Below are positions 46,271 to 55,580 of a stretch of 64,000 nucleotides of DNA, piece after piece (the stretch's first letter is position 1; every line of letters begins with the position of its first letter). A program made the position numbers and the translations under genes. The DNA comes from Candidatus Dormiibacterota bacterium (lineage in GTDB: Bacteria; Chloroflexota; Dormibacteria; Aeolococcales; Aeolococcaceae), in contig PLZA01000034.1 in NCBI GenBank assembly GCA_003153505.1, positions 38,333 to 102,332 on the forward strand, read 5' to 3'. Under the pieces are notes generated by a model. It was given only the letters and a program-made list of their open reading frames with translations. It was not told where the DNA came from and did no database searches.

Positions 46271-47243
46271 GCTGCTCCCCCACCTCCACGGGATTCGGTC
46301 GCGCGGCGAAAACGCGGCGCCGCTCGGGCAGCACCCCGCGAGGCCGGAACCAGAGGAAGCCGAGAATCAGTCCACCGATGCACACCCACTCCAGCGCGGG
46401 GATGAGCCCGGGTGGGCCAAATGGGGGCAGGTAGCGGGTCGCCTCTTCAAACCCGACCGGGACCAGCAGTGCGCCGAGGACGGCGCCGTAGTTGTTGCCC
46501 CGTCCGCCCACGATCACGGCGGCGAACAGGATGAGCGTTTCTGGATAGAGCCAGGTCGACGGTGCCCACGTCGTGATGAAGCCGACCAGGATCGCGCCGC
46601 TCAAACCCGCGATAGCACCCCCGACCACGAACACGGTCATCTTCATCGCGACCGCGTTCTTGCCCAGCGCGTTTGCGGCAACCTCGTTCTCGCGCATGGC
46701 TCGCAGTGAGCGACCGTACGGCGAGTTGATCAGTCGCTGCACGATGAAGAAGACGATCACCGCGAGAAGGAGCGAGCCGATCGTGTACGCCCACTGGTAG
46801 CCGTCGGAGTACGCGTTGAACTTGTCGGAAAGCGGCTGGGGGACGAGGGCGAGGCCTGCCGCGCCGTCGAGGAACGCCGGTGTGTTGGTGACCACGAGGC
46901 TGGCGATCACCGAGAGGACGAGCATCGCGATCGCCTGGTAGTCACTGCGCAGGCGGCGCAGGACGACGAGCCCGATCGGCGGCGCGAGCAGCGCGCCGAC
47001 GAGCGTCGCGCCGATCCATGGGAGCGGGAAGCTCAGGTTCAAACCGAGGATGTACGTCTGAAAGCCGCCGTTGGCGGTATCCTTCGGTAGCGAGAGCACC
47101 CCAGCGGTGTATGCCCCTGCCGCCTGGAAGATGATGAAGCTGAAATTGACGATGCCGGACACCCCGAACTGCAGGCTGATCGCCAAGCACGCGAGGATGT
47201 CGACGGCCGCGTAGACCAGGACCGTCGTGAGGTAGTAGGTCAC
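46254..47243 (-). CDS. livM: branched-chain-type ABC transporter permease (LivM-like)
   Basis: 329 residues, about nine helices. GVSGIVNFSFIIFQAAGAYTAG and the cytoplasmic EAA-like loop SPYGRSLRAMRENEVAANALG are LivM features, as is GFITTWAPSTW. The start overlaps livH by 4 bases. Second permease half of the uptake system. Confidence 0.93.
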   Translation of the reverse strand: MTYYLTTVLVYAAVDILACLAISLQFGVSGIVNFSFIIFQAAGAYTAGVLSLPKDTANGGFQTYILGLNLSFPLPWIGATLVGALLAPPIGLVVLRRLRSDYQAIAMLVLSVIASLVVTNTPAFLDGAAGLALVPQPLSDKFNAYSDGYQWAYTIGSLLLAVIVFFIVQRLINSPYGRSLRAMRENEVAANALGKNAVAMKMTVFVVGGAIAGLSGAILVGFITTWAPSTWLYPETLILFAAVIVGGRGNNYGAVLGALLVPVGFEEATRYLPPFGPPGLIPALEWVCIGGLILGFLWFRPRGVLPERRRVFAARPNPVEVGEQHAGGN

Positions 47244-48124
47244 CCGGCAGCCGCGAGTGCGCCTCGCTTGGCGAGCAGACCTTGAGGCCGGAGCACCATG
47301 ACCAGCACCAGGACGGCGAATGCCACAACCTGCTTGTACTCGGGGGAGATGATCGCGGCACTGATCTCGGTCATCTCCCCGATGAGCACGGCGCCGATCA
47401 TCGCGCCGTAAGGGCTCCCGGCACCACCCAGGATGGATGCCGCGATGATCGGTATCAGGAACTCAGAGCCGCTCGCCACCGAGAATGAGTCGGAGTTCAT
47501 CCCGGCGACGGTACCCGCGACACCGCAGAGCGCGCCGGTGATCAACCATGCAAGGTCGACCACGCGGCCGGTGGGGATGCCACAGTTGCGGGCAAGGGTC
47601 GGGTTGGCTGCTGTGGCTCGCATCGCCTTGCCCAGCCTCGTGAATCGAAGCAGCGCGTAGATGGCGAGCATGACGATCACCGCGACCGCGATGATCGCAA
47701 CCTGCACGCCGGTCAGCGCGATCGACCCCAGGTGATACGTCGGGCCCGGGTTCTGATGATACGAGACGCTGTAGTACCCGACGATCGGGAGCAGCACATT
47801 CGCGATCACCAATGAGACCGCCAGCGAGATGATGACCATGCCGATCAGGTTGGTCCCCTTGCGCTGGAAGGGCGCGTAGATCAACCGGTTGAGCAGGAAC
47901 GAGAAGACCGCCCCGAAGATCGCGCCGACCGGCAGTGCCAGCCAGATGCTCACCCCGGCGTTGTTCACCGTGTACGCGGCGTACGCCGAAGCGATCATCA
48001 CCTGCCCGTACGCCAGGTTGATCATGTTGGTGATGCCGAATTGCATCGTGAAGCCGACCGCCGAGATGGCGATGATCGACATGGAGACGAGGCCAAAGCC
48101 GAAGGCGGCGACGATGAGACTCAT
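47240..48124 (-). CDS. livH: branched-chain-type ABC transporter permease (LivH-like)
   Basis: 294 residues, about eight helices. AVGFTMQFGITNMINLAYGQVM and the EAA-like loop RLGKAMRATAANPTLARNCG are LivH-type. It lies 27 bases after the solute-binding protein gene in the usual K-H-M-G-F order. Confidence 0.93.
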   Translation of the reverse strand: MSLIVAAFGFGLVSMSIIAISAVGFTMQFGITNMINLAYGQVMIASAYAAYTVNNAGVSIWLALPVGAIFGAVFSFLLNRLIYAPFQRKGTNLIGMVIISLAVSLVIANVLLPIVGYYSVSYHQNPGPTYHLGSIALTGVQVAIIAVAVIVMLAIYALLRFTRLGKAMRATAANPTLARNCGIPTGRVVDLAWLITGALCGVAGTVAGMNSDSFSVASGSEFLIPIIAASILGGAGSPYGAMIGAVLIGEMTEISAAIISPEYKQVVAFAVLVLVMVLRPQGLLAKRGALAAAG

Positions 48125-48151
48125 CGCCGCCGCCCCCGACCGTTCTGTGAC

Positions 48152-49474
48152 TCAGCCACCGCCCGCCGCGATGATGGCTTGGGTCTGCGCCTGGGTGAGC
48201 GTGCCGATGGTGATCTCGTTACCCGAGGCGTCATATCTGACAAGGATGTAGCCCTGCTGGGAGTTGTTGTACTGGTTGTAGTTGGTCAGTCCACCCGCTC
48301 CGACCCAGCGAACCTTTTGGCCGCTTTTGATGGCGCTGACTCCGGTCGCATACGTGTTGACCGTGACTGCTCCGGCGACCCCGTTGCCAACGTCCTTGAT
48401 GACGGCGTTATAGACCGTCGGGTCGGTGCTCTTGGTCTCGTCCATGGCGAGAGCAGCCTGCATGATGCCGTCATAAAGATGGAGGGTCGCGCCTCGCTGC
48501 GAATACTTCGGAGCATCGGGGAACTGCGACGCGACGGCGTCGAGGTTGGCCTTGAACTCTTCGTAGCCGGGTCCGCTGAAGGAGACGCCGAGGTCGACGG
48601 CCGTGAATTTGTCAACAACCGTCTGAACGCCGATCGCGCCCGTGACCGCCGCGAACCACACCGGATCGATGGTTGCCGACGTGCCCATGAACGGCAGCAT
48701 CGTGCCGTTGTTCAACTGCTTCACCTCAGACATGTAGGTCGCGTCGGTCGGACCGAGCGCCTCGGTGAAGATCACGTCAGGATGCGTCTGTAGCATCGCC
48801 GTGACCTCGGTCCGGTACGACGGCTGGCCGAGGGCGATCGCCTGGTTGATGGTCACGGTCGCACCCAGCCCTTGAAGGGCCGCCATCGCCGGCCCGACAA
48901 AGGCCTGCGAGCCGATGTCATTGCCGAACACCAGCGCCACGCGCTTGTAGTTGAAGTGGTCGAGCGCGCTTCCTACCATGGCGAACGCGTCGAATTCGTC
49001 GGGGGGGACCAGGCGATGGAAGTAGGTGAACGTCGTCTTGTTGAACTCCGACTGCCCGGTCATGCAGAACATCGGAATGTGCGCCTGGTTGAGGATGGGA
49101 GCGACGCTCGCGGCCTCGTCCGATGTGCAGCCCACGACGGCCATGAGATTCGAGTGGCTCGCCACCATCTGCTGGGCGGCGGGGACGGCATCGGCGGGCT
49201 CACCGCGGGTGTCAAACTCCTGGCAACTCACCATGTGCCCCATGACACCACCGGCATTGTTGATCGCGCGCGCCGCTGGCAGGCATGCGGCGAAATATGC
49301 CGGTCCGAGCGCCGCGTCAGGACCGGTGAACGGCGCGATGACGCCGATCAGCAGTGGCGACTTGCTCGACGACCCGCTCGGGGTCGACGAGCCCCCGCAG
49401 GCGGCCAGCGCCACCGTGAGCATCGCGAAGAGGACCCCAACCCCTCTGCCGACCCGATGATGGCTTACGAGCAT
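48152..49474 (-). CDS. livK: periplasmic-type binding lipoprotein of a LivK-like ABC uptake system
   Basis: 440 residues: lipobox ALAACGG, then a type I binding-protein fold (LLIGVIAPFTGPDAALG near the start of the mature chain; VGCTSDEAASVAPI for the ligand-site Ser/Thr cluster). Length is typical of LivK/Leu-binding proteins, which recognise amino acids, amides or aromatic acids. The ATG at 49474 is preceded by AGGAGG, so this gene has a real leader, in contrast with the leaderless genes. The promoter faces the GntR gene. Confidence 0.9.
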   Translation of the reverse strand: MLVSHHRVGRGVGVLFAMLTVALAACGGSSTPSGSSSKSPLLIGVIAPFTGPDAALGPAYFAACLPAARAINNAGGVMGHMVSCQEFDTRGEPADAVPAAQQMVASHSNLMAVVGCTSDEAASVAPILNQAHIPMFCMTGQSEFNKTTFTYFHRLVPPDEFDAFAMVGSALDHFNYKRVALVFGNDIGSQAFVGPAMAALQGLGATVTINQAIALGQPSYRTEVTAMLQTHPDVIFTEALGPTDATYMSEVKQLNNGTMLPFMGTSATIDPVWFAAVTGAIGVQTVVDKFTAVDLGVSFSGPGYEEFKANLDAVASQFPDAPKYSQRGATLHLYDGIMQAALAMDETKSTDPTVYNAVIKDVGNGVAGAVTVNTYATGVSAIKSGQKVRWVGAGGLTNYNQYNNSQQGYILVRYDASGNEITIGTLTQAQTQAIIAAGGG

Positions 49475-49512
49475 CAGATGCCTCCTAGCGCCCCCTGGCG
49501 CGGCTGGCGAAG

Positions 49513-49547
49513 ATTGTCGGCAATACTAGCGACAATGTTGTGAACAA
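49513..49547. promoter_or_regulatory. two candidate GntR operators in the livK/gntR divergent region
   Basis: ATTGTCG (49513-49519) and CGACAAT (49530-49536) form an inverted repeat with a 10-base spacer that contains TAGTAT, a candidate -10 for livK on the minus strand. A second dyad, TTGTGAACAA (49538-49547), spans the GTG start of the GntR gene and fits the TTGT-N-ACAA style of FadR/FCD regulators. Either or both would place the operon and the regulator under mutual control. Confidence 0.5.
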
Positions 49548-50271
49548 TCCAGCCCCCTCCTCCGATTCGGACGGGTGCGGGATTCGCCCGGTCACCGACC
49601 CCTGCGACCGCCTCCGTGAGGCCATCGTCAGCGGCGAGTTCCAGCCCAACGAGCGCCTCGTCGAGGCGGACCTCTCGGTTCGTCTGGGGGTGGGCCGCAC
49701 TGCCATCCGGGCAGCGCTGGCGGTGCTCGACCAGGAGGGGCTCATCGTTCGCGAACCCCATCGCGGGGCCAGGGTCAGGCTGATCTCGGCGCGCGAGGCA
49801 TTCGAAATCGAACAGGTGCGCAACGCACTCGAACGGCTCCTCGCCCGGAGCGCAGCCACCCAGGCCGCCAGCGGCGACGTCGCCGATCTCCGAGAGATCG
49901 TGGCCGCGATGCACGACCGCCTCCGCGAGGACGACTCGCTCGGCTACATGCAGCTCAACGCGACGCTCCATCGGCGGATCTGGAAGATCTCTGACAACCA
50001 GGTCGCCACCAAGATGCTGGTCACGCTCAAGTCGCAGAGCATCCGGTTCCAATACGGAACGATCCTCCGCCCCGGCCGTCCCGAGCAATCGCTCCAGGAG
50101 CACGAGAAGATCGTCGCCGCCATCGCGGCGCACGATCCCGCAGCCTGCGACTCGGCCATGGCCGAGCATCTCGGCCACGTCCTGGAGACCCTGCAGTGGG
50201 CGATCGAGGCGCAGGAGCGCGAACGTCCCTGGTCGGCGTTGCGGGAGCCTGCGGTCGGTGGTCGTACGTAG
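49540..50271 (+). CDS. GntR family regulator, FCD (FadR-like) subgroup
   Basis: 243 residues. N-terminal winged HTH (LREAIVSGEFQPNERLVEADLS... HRGARVRLIS) and C-terminal FCD helical ligand domain with the His/Asp/Asn metal-binding pattern (NATLHRRIWKI, HEKIVAAIAAHD, HLGHVLE). FCD regulators sense sugar acids, amino acids or dicarboxylates. Divergent from livK, hence the probable regulator of the nine-gene operon. GTG at 49540; the earlier ATG at 49535 is stopped after two codons. Confidence 0.9.
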   Translation: MNNPAPSSDSDGCGIRPVTDPCDRLREAIVSGEFQPNERLVEADLSVRLGVGRTAIRAALAVLDQEGLIVREPHRGARVRLISAREAFEIEQVRNALERLLARSAATQAASGDVADLREIVAAMHDRLREDDSLGYMQLNATLHRRIWKISDNQVATKMLVTLKSQSIRFQYGTILRPGRPEQSLQEHEKIVAAIAAHDPAACDSAMAEHLGHVLETLQWAIEAQERERPWSALREPAVGGRT

Positions 50272-50375
50272 GAAAGCCGCCCGAGCGATCCGACGCCAGA
50301 CTCCATCGTCGCGGCCGCCCTCGCCGGGGCATCGCCATAGCCATCCGGTCGACGGACAGGGCGGCGCGTAGCACA

Positions 50376-50579
50376 ATGCCGCGCGTGAATCGGCCCGCTT
50401 CGGAGCGTCCGATTCGGTGTGCACGCTGCGGTGCACCACGGCTCATTCCGCTGACCGTCCATGCCCGCAGTGCCGAGTATCGGCGGACGCAACCCACACG
50501 GCCGGTTCGCGCCGTGCTGAAGTGCGTTGTGTGCGGGCACCGCCACGTGGCCCGTCCGAGCGTCCTGCTCGCCGGCTGA
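50376..50579 (+). CDS. small zinc-ribbon protein
   Basis: 67 residues with CARC near residue 15 and CVVC near residue 50, i.e. one putative zinc ribbon in an Arg-rich small protein. The genes on both sides are unrelated. The ATG at 50376 has no ribosome binding site; TAGCAC immediately before it is a poor -10. Plausible but small. Confidence 0.45.
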   Translation: MPRVNRPASERPIRCARCGAPRLIPLTVHARSAEYRRTQPTRPVRAVLKCVVCGHRHVARPSVLLAG

Positions 50580-50591
50580 GCTCCGTCGGCG

Positions 50592-50978
50592 TCAGCCGGA
50601 GACGAGCTGCACCAGGCCGAGCACATTGCCGGCAGGATCGCGCACGGTTGACAGAAGCCGCTCCGGACCATCGGGCGTCGGATGCTCGAGCACCTCGCCG
50701 CCATATGCGCGAACGAGCTTCATCGTGTCTTCCATGCTCTCAACGTGCAACCAGGGAAGCATTCCCGCATTGGATGTCGGAGGCCGGTCGGTCACCCACT
50801 GGCCGATGAGCCCCGGCGCATCGAATCCGGGATGCGGGTGCTCAATGTGCCATCCGAAGACTCGCGCGTAGAACTCGGCTGATCGCTGCACGTCGATCGC
50901 CGGGATCTGAAGGTACGACAGCTGCCCCTGCACCGGCCTCAGGGACTGGTCGAATTCCTCACCGGCATCAGCAGCCAT
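50592..50978 (-). CDS. VOC superfamily (glyoxalase/bleomycin-resistance-like) protein
   Basis: 128 residues: LSYLQIPAIDVQRSAEFYARVFGWHI is the first beta-alpha-beta motif of VOC proteins and RDPAGNVLGLVQL the last. Metal-binding candidates are Gln and His/Glu residues in the usual places. VOC proteins act as glyoxalases, dioxygenases or drug-binding proteins; the specific role is unknown. Start at the ATG at 50978; 50990 is possible. Confidence 0.8.
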   Translation of the reverse strand: MAADAGEEFDQSLRPVQGQLSYLQIPAIDVQRSAEFYARVFGWHIEHPHPGFDAPGLIGQWVTDRPPTSNAGMLPWLHVESMEDTMKLVRAYGGEVLEHPTPDGPERLLSTVRDPAGNVLGLVQLVSG

Positions 50979-51119
50979 CCCCCGAATCATGCCATCGCCC
51001 GATTGGCGCGCCGACCGCTGTCGGCCAACCGCGCTCGCTTCTCGACACCCTCGTGACGATGCGGGGGCCTCGGTGCGCGAGGGCTGTCGCGACCACCGAA
51101 CTCCCGTCAGAATGGGCGA

Positions 51120-51932
51120 GTGCCATCCGAGAAGTTCACCGTGCAGCGCGGGACGGCCAGCCTGGCGGCGGAACGCTGGCCGGGCGAAGGTCAGCCGGTC
51201 GTATTGCTCCATTCGGGCGTCACGGACCGGCGCTCGTGGCATGCGGTCGCCGAGCAGCTGCAACCGACGACCGGAGTGGTCGCCTACGACATGCGCGGCT
51301 ATGGGGAGACGTCCGGGGTCACGTACGGGTTCTCGCACCTCGATGATCTCAACGCGGTCCTTGACCGTGTGGCCACCGGCCCCGTCTGGCTCGTCGGGAG
51401 CTCGATGGGCGGCGAGATCGCGATCGACACCGCCCTCGCGTCACCGGAGCGGGTGGCGGGTCTGGTGCTCCTCGCTCCCGCGGTGAGCGGGGCGCCCGAA
51501 CCCAGCGTGTTCGACGCGGATACCGATCGACTCGTCCGCATGTGGGAGGCCGCACAGACCTCCGGCGAGATCGACGAGATCAACCGTATCGAGATGTGGC
51601 TATGGCTCGACGGCCCCAGCGCGCCCGAGGGGCGCGTGTCCGGCCCTGCGCGCGAGCTCGCGCTGGCGATGAACGCGATCGCACTGAAGAACGAGATTCC
51701 CGAGGAGTCTGGAAAGAGCGGGATCACCGCATGGTCGAGGCTCGAGGAGATCTCCATACCGGTGACCGTCGCGTGCGGGGATCTCGACCTCCCCTTCATC
51801 ATCGCGCGGTCCAAGGAGCTCGCCGACTGGCTTCCCCAATCGGGCTATCACGTGTTCGAGGGAATGGCTCACCTCCCCTACCTCGAACAGCCCGCGGTGG
51901 TCGCCGACCTGATCCGCTCGGCACTCCGCTGA
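51120..51932 (+). CDS. alpha/beta hydrolase
   Basis: 270 residues. The lid-type fold has the nucleophile Ser in GSSMGGE, Asp in ACGDLDLPF and His in GMAHLPYLEQP, a complete catalytic triad, and an oxyanion HSGVTDRRSW loop. Similar enzymes are esterases, haloperoxidases or carboxylesterases of unknown specificity. GTG start at 51120 with CAGAAT six bases upstream. Confidence 0.88.
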   Translation: MPSEKFTVQRGTASLAAERWPGEGQPVVLLHSGVTDRRSWHAVAEQLQPTTGVVAYDMRGYGETSGVTYGFSHLDDLNAVLDRVATGPVWLVGSSMGGEIAIDTALASPERVAGLVLLAPAVSGAPEPSVFDADTDRLVRMWEAAQTSGEIDEINRIEMWLWLDGPSAPEGRVSGPARELALAMNAIALKNEIPEESGKSGITAWSRLEEISIPVTVACGDLDLPFIIARSKELADWLPQSGYHVFEGMAHLPYLEQPAVVADLIRSALR

Positions 51933-51938
51933 CGGCGG

Positions 51939-53921
51939 TCAGGCTCCGGGGGTGATGGTCACGTAGGTGGAGATGGCCACGCCGGACTGCGTGGTCGCGA
52001 TGATGTCGTAGCGCGTCGCGCCCGCAGGAATCGTCGCGTCCGCGACGAAGTGGCCGATGGGGTCGAGACGGCGGCTCACCAAGATGGTCGGCGTCCCTCC
52101 CGCAGCGGTCATGCCGACCGTGACTGCCGCGATCTGAATCTCACTCGTCTCGTTCGAACTACTGAAGAACGTGACATGAAACTCGTCGGCACCGAGTTTG
52201 TCGGGGTCGATGTAGACCTGTGCGAGCCAGCCGTTCTGCAGCTGGATCGAGTACAGAGTCGGAAGTCCGTTGAACCGCGTTGCGGTGACCATAGGTGCCG
52301 GACTGGCGGTGATCAGCTGGAGGTGAACTTCCGTGGAGCTGCTCGCGTTCTCGATGATCACCGCAACCTCCCAGATTCCCGCGATCGCAAGGTTGCCTCC
52401 ACGGGCGGCAAAGGTGCCGTTCGTCTGGCGCCTGAGGGTCAGAGTCGACTCCCCGAGCTGGGGCCGGAGGGGCTGCGCGAACTCGAGCTGCACCGAGCTC
52501 GCGTGGACGGTCGCACCTGTGTCGTAGTCGCTGACCCGGAGAACGAAGCTGTTGAATCCGGCCGTCCCCGGTGACACGGTGAGACGCACCTTCACGGTGG
52601 TCGCAAAGTCGCTGCCCGTGACCACAACCTGGCTCGACCGCGTGGTTGACGCTGCCGCCGAGGACGCGACCGGCGGTGCGACATTGACGAGGGCTGCGGC
52701 GACCAGCACAACCGCTGCGCCAATCACCACTTCGGTGGAACCGGCACGTCGCAGACCGCGGAGGACCGTGGCTGCACGGGGCACATTGCGGTAGCGATTG
52801 ATCGCACCCAGACACGCGAGCGCCACGAACAGCGCGACCTTGACAAGCACGAGCACGCCAAATGCGGTGCCGAAGAGCTGACCGATCGAACCGATTTCAA
52901 TGACCGCGCGGAATGTCCCCGTGAGGGCAACGACGATGATGGCAATGGCCGCCAGCGTCGAGAAGCGGCGCACCGCTCGTCCCTTGACCTCCGACGGCTG
53001 TCCTCGCACCGCGAAGATCAGTGTCAACAGCCCGCCAAACCAGACCCCACTCGCAACGATGTGCGCCCACTGCGCTACGAGGTTGACCCCGACCGGTGCC
53101 TGTGCGCCTGCGTGGCTCGCAGCGACATCCACCCACATCGAGGCGGCGGCTCCGATTCCGGCGAGGGCAATTCCTGCCCGAGTTGCGACGGCGTACCGGA
53201 AGAGCCCAGCCGCGACACCGAGTCCGGTGATAAGGAGCGTCACGATTCGCTCGATCGCGGCCGTGCCGAGCGACGTCGAGAACATGACGCCGAAAGTCAC
53301 CCCTGCAGCTTCTCGCTGAGCCTCGACGATGGTCGCAACGCCGAGCGCGCCGAGAATCCACGTGGCACCGAGCATCCGCCCGGCGAAGGCTGGAAGAACG
53401 TCCGACACGATGAGACACGTGGAGGCGACGCCAACAATGCCCATCAGTCCGATGAAGAACAGCCACCGACCGACAACGGCGAGTATCGACGGCGGAGGCG
53501 ATACCACCTCCTTGCTTGCATGCGCATTGGCACTCGCGGCCGACTCACCGACTCCGAACGCGTACGCGCCCGTGGCGAGATGGCCGTCGGTCTCGGACAC
53601 GGTTTTCCATGTGACCGTGTACGCCCCGTTGCCGATGGGCTTCAGGGGCACGTCGAGCTCGAGCGGGTGACCGGGGACGACCGCCGTGGGTCCGGCGTCG
53701 ACACTCACCCCTGAACTGTTGACCACCGTGATGCTTGAGAGCTTCGGGTCCGGCGTTTCACCGAACGTGATCTCCACCAACTTCGGCGCGGTCTGGACCT
53801 CGGCGCCCTCGGGAGGGACGGCGCTCTGTGGCAGCGCGTGGGCGTCCGCGGTCAGTGGGAGCCAGACGGCTGCCCCCACCGCAAGCGCTGTGGCAACGAT
53901 CAGCGACCACCGCGCCTGCAT
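51939..53921 (-). CDS. CopC-CopD copper transport fusion with C-terminal extracytoplasmic domain
   Basis: 660 residues. The signal peptide (1-27) is followed by a His at the mature N-terminus (ADAHALPQSA), which with DGH in ETDGHLATGAYAF fits the CopC copper(II) site. CopC covers about 28-125; CopD with about eight helices spans 145-420; the remaining 230 residues form an outer beta-rich domain that resembles the FixH/YtkA-like tail of some copper transporters. Fused CopCD (YcnJ-type) proteins import copper. Two bases separate it from the next upstream gene. Confidence 0.85.
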   Translation of the reverse strand: MQARWSLIVATALAVGAAVWLPLTADAHALPQSAVPPEGAEVQTAPKLVEITFGETPDPKLSSITVVNSSGVSVDAGPTAVVPGHPLELDVPLKPIGNGAYTVTWKTVSETDGHLATGAYAFGVGESAASANAHASKEVVSPPPSILAVVGRWLFFIGLMGIVGVASTCLIVSDVLPAFAGRMLGATWILGALGVATIVEAQREAAGVTFGVMFSTSLGTAAIERIVTLLITGLGVAAGLFRYAVATRAGIALAGIGAAASMWVDVAASHAGAQAPVGVNLVAQWAHIVASGVWFGGLLTLIFAVRGQPSEVKGRAVRRFSTLAAIAIIVVALTGTFRAVIEIGSIGQLFGTAFGVLVLVKVALFVALACLGAINRYRNVPRAATVLRGLRRAGSTEVVIGAAVVLVAAALVNVAPPVASSAAASTTRSSQVVVTGSDFATTVKVRLTVSPGTAGFNSFVLRVSDYDTGATVHASSVQLEFAQPLRPQLGESTLTLRRQTNGTFAARGGNLAIAGIWEVAVIIENASSSTEVHLQLITASPAPMVTATRFNGLPTLYSIQLQNGWLAQVYIDPDKLGADEFHVTFFSSSNETSEIQIAAVTVGMTAAGGTPTILVSRRLDPIGHFVADATIPAGATRYDIIATTQSGVAISTYVTITPGA

Positions 53922-53923
53922 GC

Positions 53924-54652
53924 CTACGTGCTCCGGCGGCGCAATCCGATCGCCACATTGACTGCACTGAGCAATACAGCCACGCCGATCGCGACGATGG
54001 CGAGGGTGGTTGCGCCCGCTGCACTCGCCTTCGCGTCGCCAGCCGCTGTTGACGCGGACTGCGCGCTCGCCAGCGCACTCGCCGCGCGCTGACCCACCGT
54101 TTCGACCTTGGTAGCCACCGCGGCGGCGGCAGGGAGGACCACCGGGAAATCGACGGCGCTGGAATCCGCGATGGAGTCGAACGTCGTCGGGCCTGACGTG
54201 ACCTTCTGATCGATCGGCACACCGCTGATGGTGCCGAAGATGTGGAACGTGTAGCTTCCGACCACAGTCGGGATCACCGCGTAGTCGTACTCGTCAAGCC
54301 GGCCGCTGCCGGTGTCCGAGTCGTAGAGAGGCACCGGGCAGTACGGGCTGCTTGTCGTGGTCCCGACTGTTACGGTGACCTGGAAATCGGGATGCGTGCA
54401 GTCCTCGTTGAGCGTGCTGGCGGGGGTCCCGATCGGGTTGGATGCCGATGGGACGTCGATGAAGACCTGGATCGCATTTGGCGCCCCGACATAGGTGTCG
54501 GTGCCGCCGGCAGGCTCGAATTGCCAGCCGATGGCGATCCGATACTTTCCTGCCGTGAACACGTAATGCGCCGACGCGACCACGAACGAGGTTGCCAGGG
54601 CGACCAGCATCGCGGCGGCAGCCGCGGACGTTCGACGGGTGATTTGCCCCAC
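53924..54652 (-). CDS. secreted C-terminally anchored protein of the copper block
   Basis: 242 residues: signal peptide ending SFVVASAHYVF, so the mature protein may start with His, as in CopC; an outer beta-rich domain follows with a CTHPDF...YCPVP cysteine pair, then a helical segment (165-210) and a C-terminal transmembrane helix with a basic RRRS tail. No family recognised; a copper-binding partner of the CopCD protein is an inference from position and the N-terminal His. GTG at 54652 with GAGGAG upstream. Confidence 0.6.
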   Translation of the reverse strand: MGQITRRTSAAAAAMLVALATSFVVASAHYVFTAGKYRIAIGWQFEPAGGTDTYVGAPNAIQVFIDVPSASNPIGTPASTLNEDCTHPDFQVTVTVGTTTSSPYCPVPLYDSDTGSGRLDEYDYAVIPTVVGSYTFHIFGTISGVPIDQKVTSGPTTFDSIADSSAVDFPVVLPAAAAVATKVETVGQRAASALASAQSASTAAGDAKASAAGATTLAIVAIGVAVLLSAVNVAIGLRRRST

Positions 54653-54708
54653 TTGATATCTCCTCGCAAATGAACGATCGAAGGTGAGCCGAAGCTCACG
54701 GACGCCGG

Positions 54709-55461
54709 TCAGATGTCGAGAAGCAGCGGAGGCGGCCTACACCAGAGGTGCCGTCCCAGCCAGTCCAAGGGTGAGACGGCGCGGGTCGCATGGGGACGGA
54801 TGACAGGTGCCCCGGTCCGGAGGCGCCGGATGATCGCCCGCAGGAGCGCTTCCGCCCTCTCGACGGCGACCTCGCGGCGATGAAACGAAATCTGGCAAAT
54901 GCGGACCAGGCAGGCGAGCAGGAGCGACACATAGAGATGGACAAGCGGGGCGGCCCAATGGATCCCGGTGATCGCCCCGATGCCTGGAGCCGGCTGCGAG
55001 CGGGCCACCGCCTCGACGTTCTCCTGCAGGAGGTAGAGAACCGTCTGCGCTGCCGCGAGCGGAAGCCAGATGGCCGCGAGGCGCGTTCCCGGGCTCGACC
55101 GCCGATTTCCCCGATCGGGGACTGCATCGTTCGACCCCCGCCAGATCCGGCGTATGCCCGCCGCGGCGCGGTCGAGCCTCTCGTTGAGTGCCTGCCATGC
55201 GATCGCCAGGCGAAACGCGAAGACCGCACTGAGCGCCAGGAGCCCGCCTGCTACCGGGAGCATGTAAGCGTGCACCGGGTTGCTCATCGACTCCACGATC
55301 CCGGCGGTTCCCCAGACCCGGAGGTATTCGAGCGTGTGGCCGATGAACAGCCCTGTGAGCGCGAGGAGCACTCCGCCTGTCGCGGCAAACCTCGTCCGCC
55401 GCTGTGCGATCACGCCGGGAGCATACGCCCGGCCGCCGTGCGGATCACTCGAGCGGGTCAT
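54709..55461 (-). CDS. membrane protein of the copper block, unknown
   Basis: 250 residues with four hydrophobic helices (FIGHTLEYLRV, HAYMLPVAGGLLALSAVFAFRLA, LAAIWLPLAAAQTVLYLLQ and APLVHLYVSLLLACLV). Several His residues (GHTLEY, PVHAYM, IHWAAPLVHLY) face these helices and could bind metal or heme. The C-terminus is basic. Divergent from the SCO gene. The ATG at 55461 is preferred over an earlier start that would lack a membrane-proximal signal. No family recognised. Confidence 0.55.
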   Translation of the reverse strand: MTRSSDPHGGRAYAPGVIAQRRTRFAATGGVLLALTGLFIGHTLEYLRVWGTAGIVESMSNPVHAYMLPVAGGLLALSAVFAFRLAIAWQALNERLDRAAAGIRRIWRGSNDAVPDRGNRRSSPGTRLAAIWLPLAAAQTVLYLLQENVEAVARSQPAPGIGAITGIHWAAPLVHLYVSLLLACLVRICQISFHRREVAVERAEALLRAIIRRLRTGAPVIRPHATRAVSPLDWLGRHLWCRPPPLLLDI

Positions 55462-55580
55462 GCGAGCGATAATTGGCGCCGCGCTCGCCTGCAGGATGTG
55501 TTTGGCAAGTGCGGACTCAACCATCAGGCAGCCATTGCCGAGCGGGGTTTGTGGATGAAGCGTCGGGGAGCCTCGGAGTC

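Noticed and set aside
51120-51135. CAGAAT before the hydrolase and CACAAT before the AAA ATPase and CoxG as firm -10 boxes
   Set aside because: They miss the TA start of the pattern used by the stronger boxes; mentioned in the gene entries but not listed as promoters.
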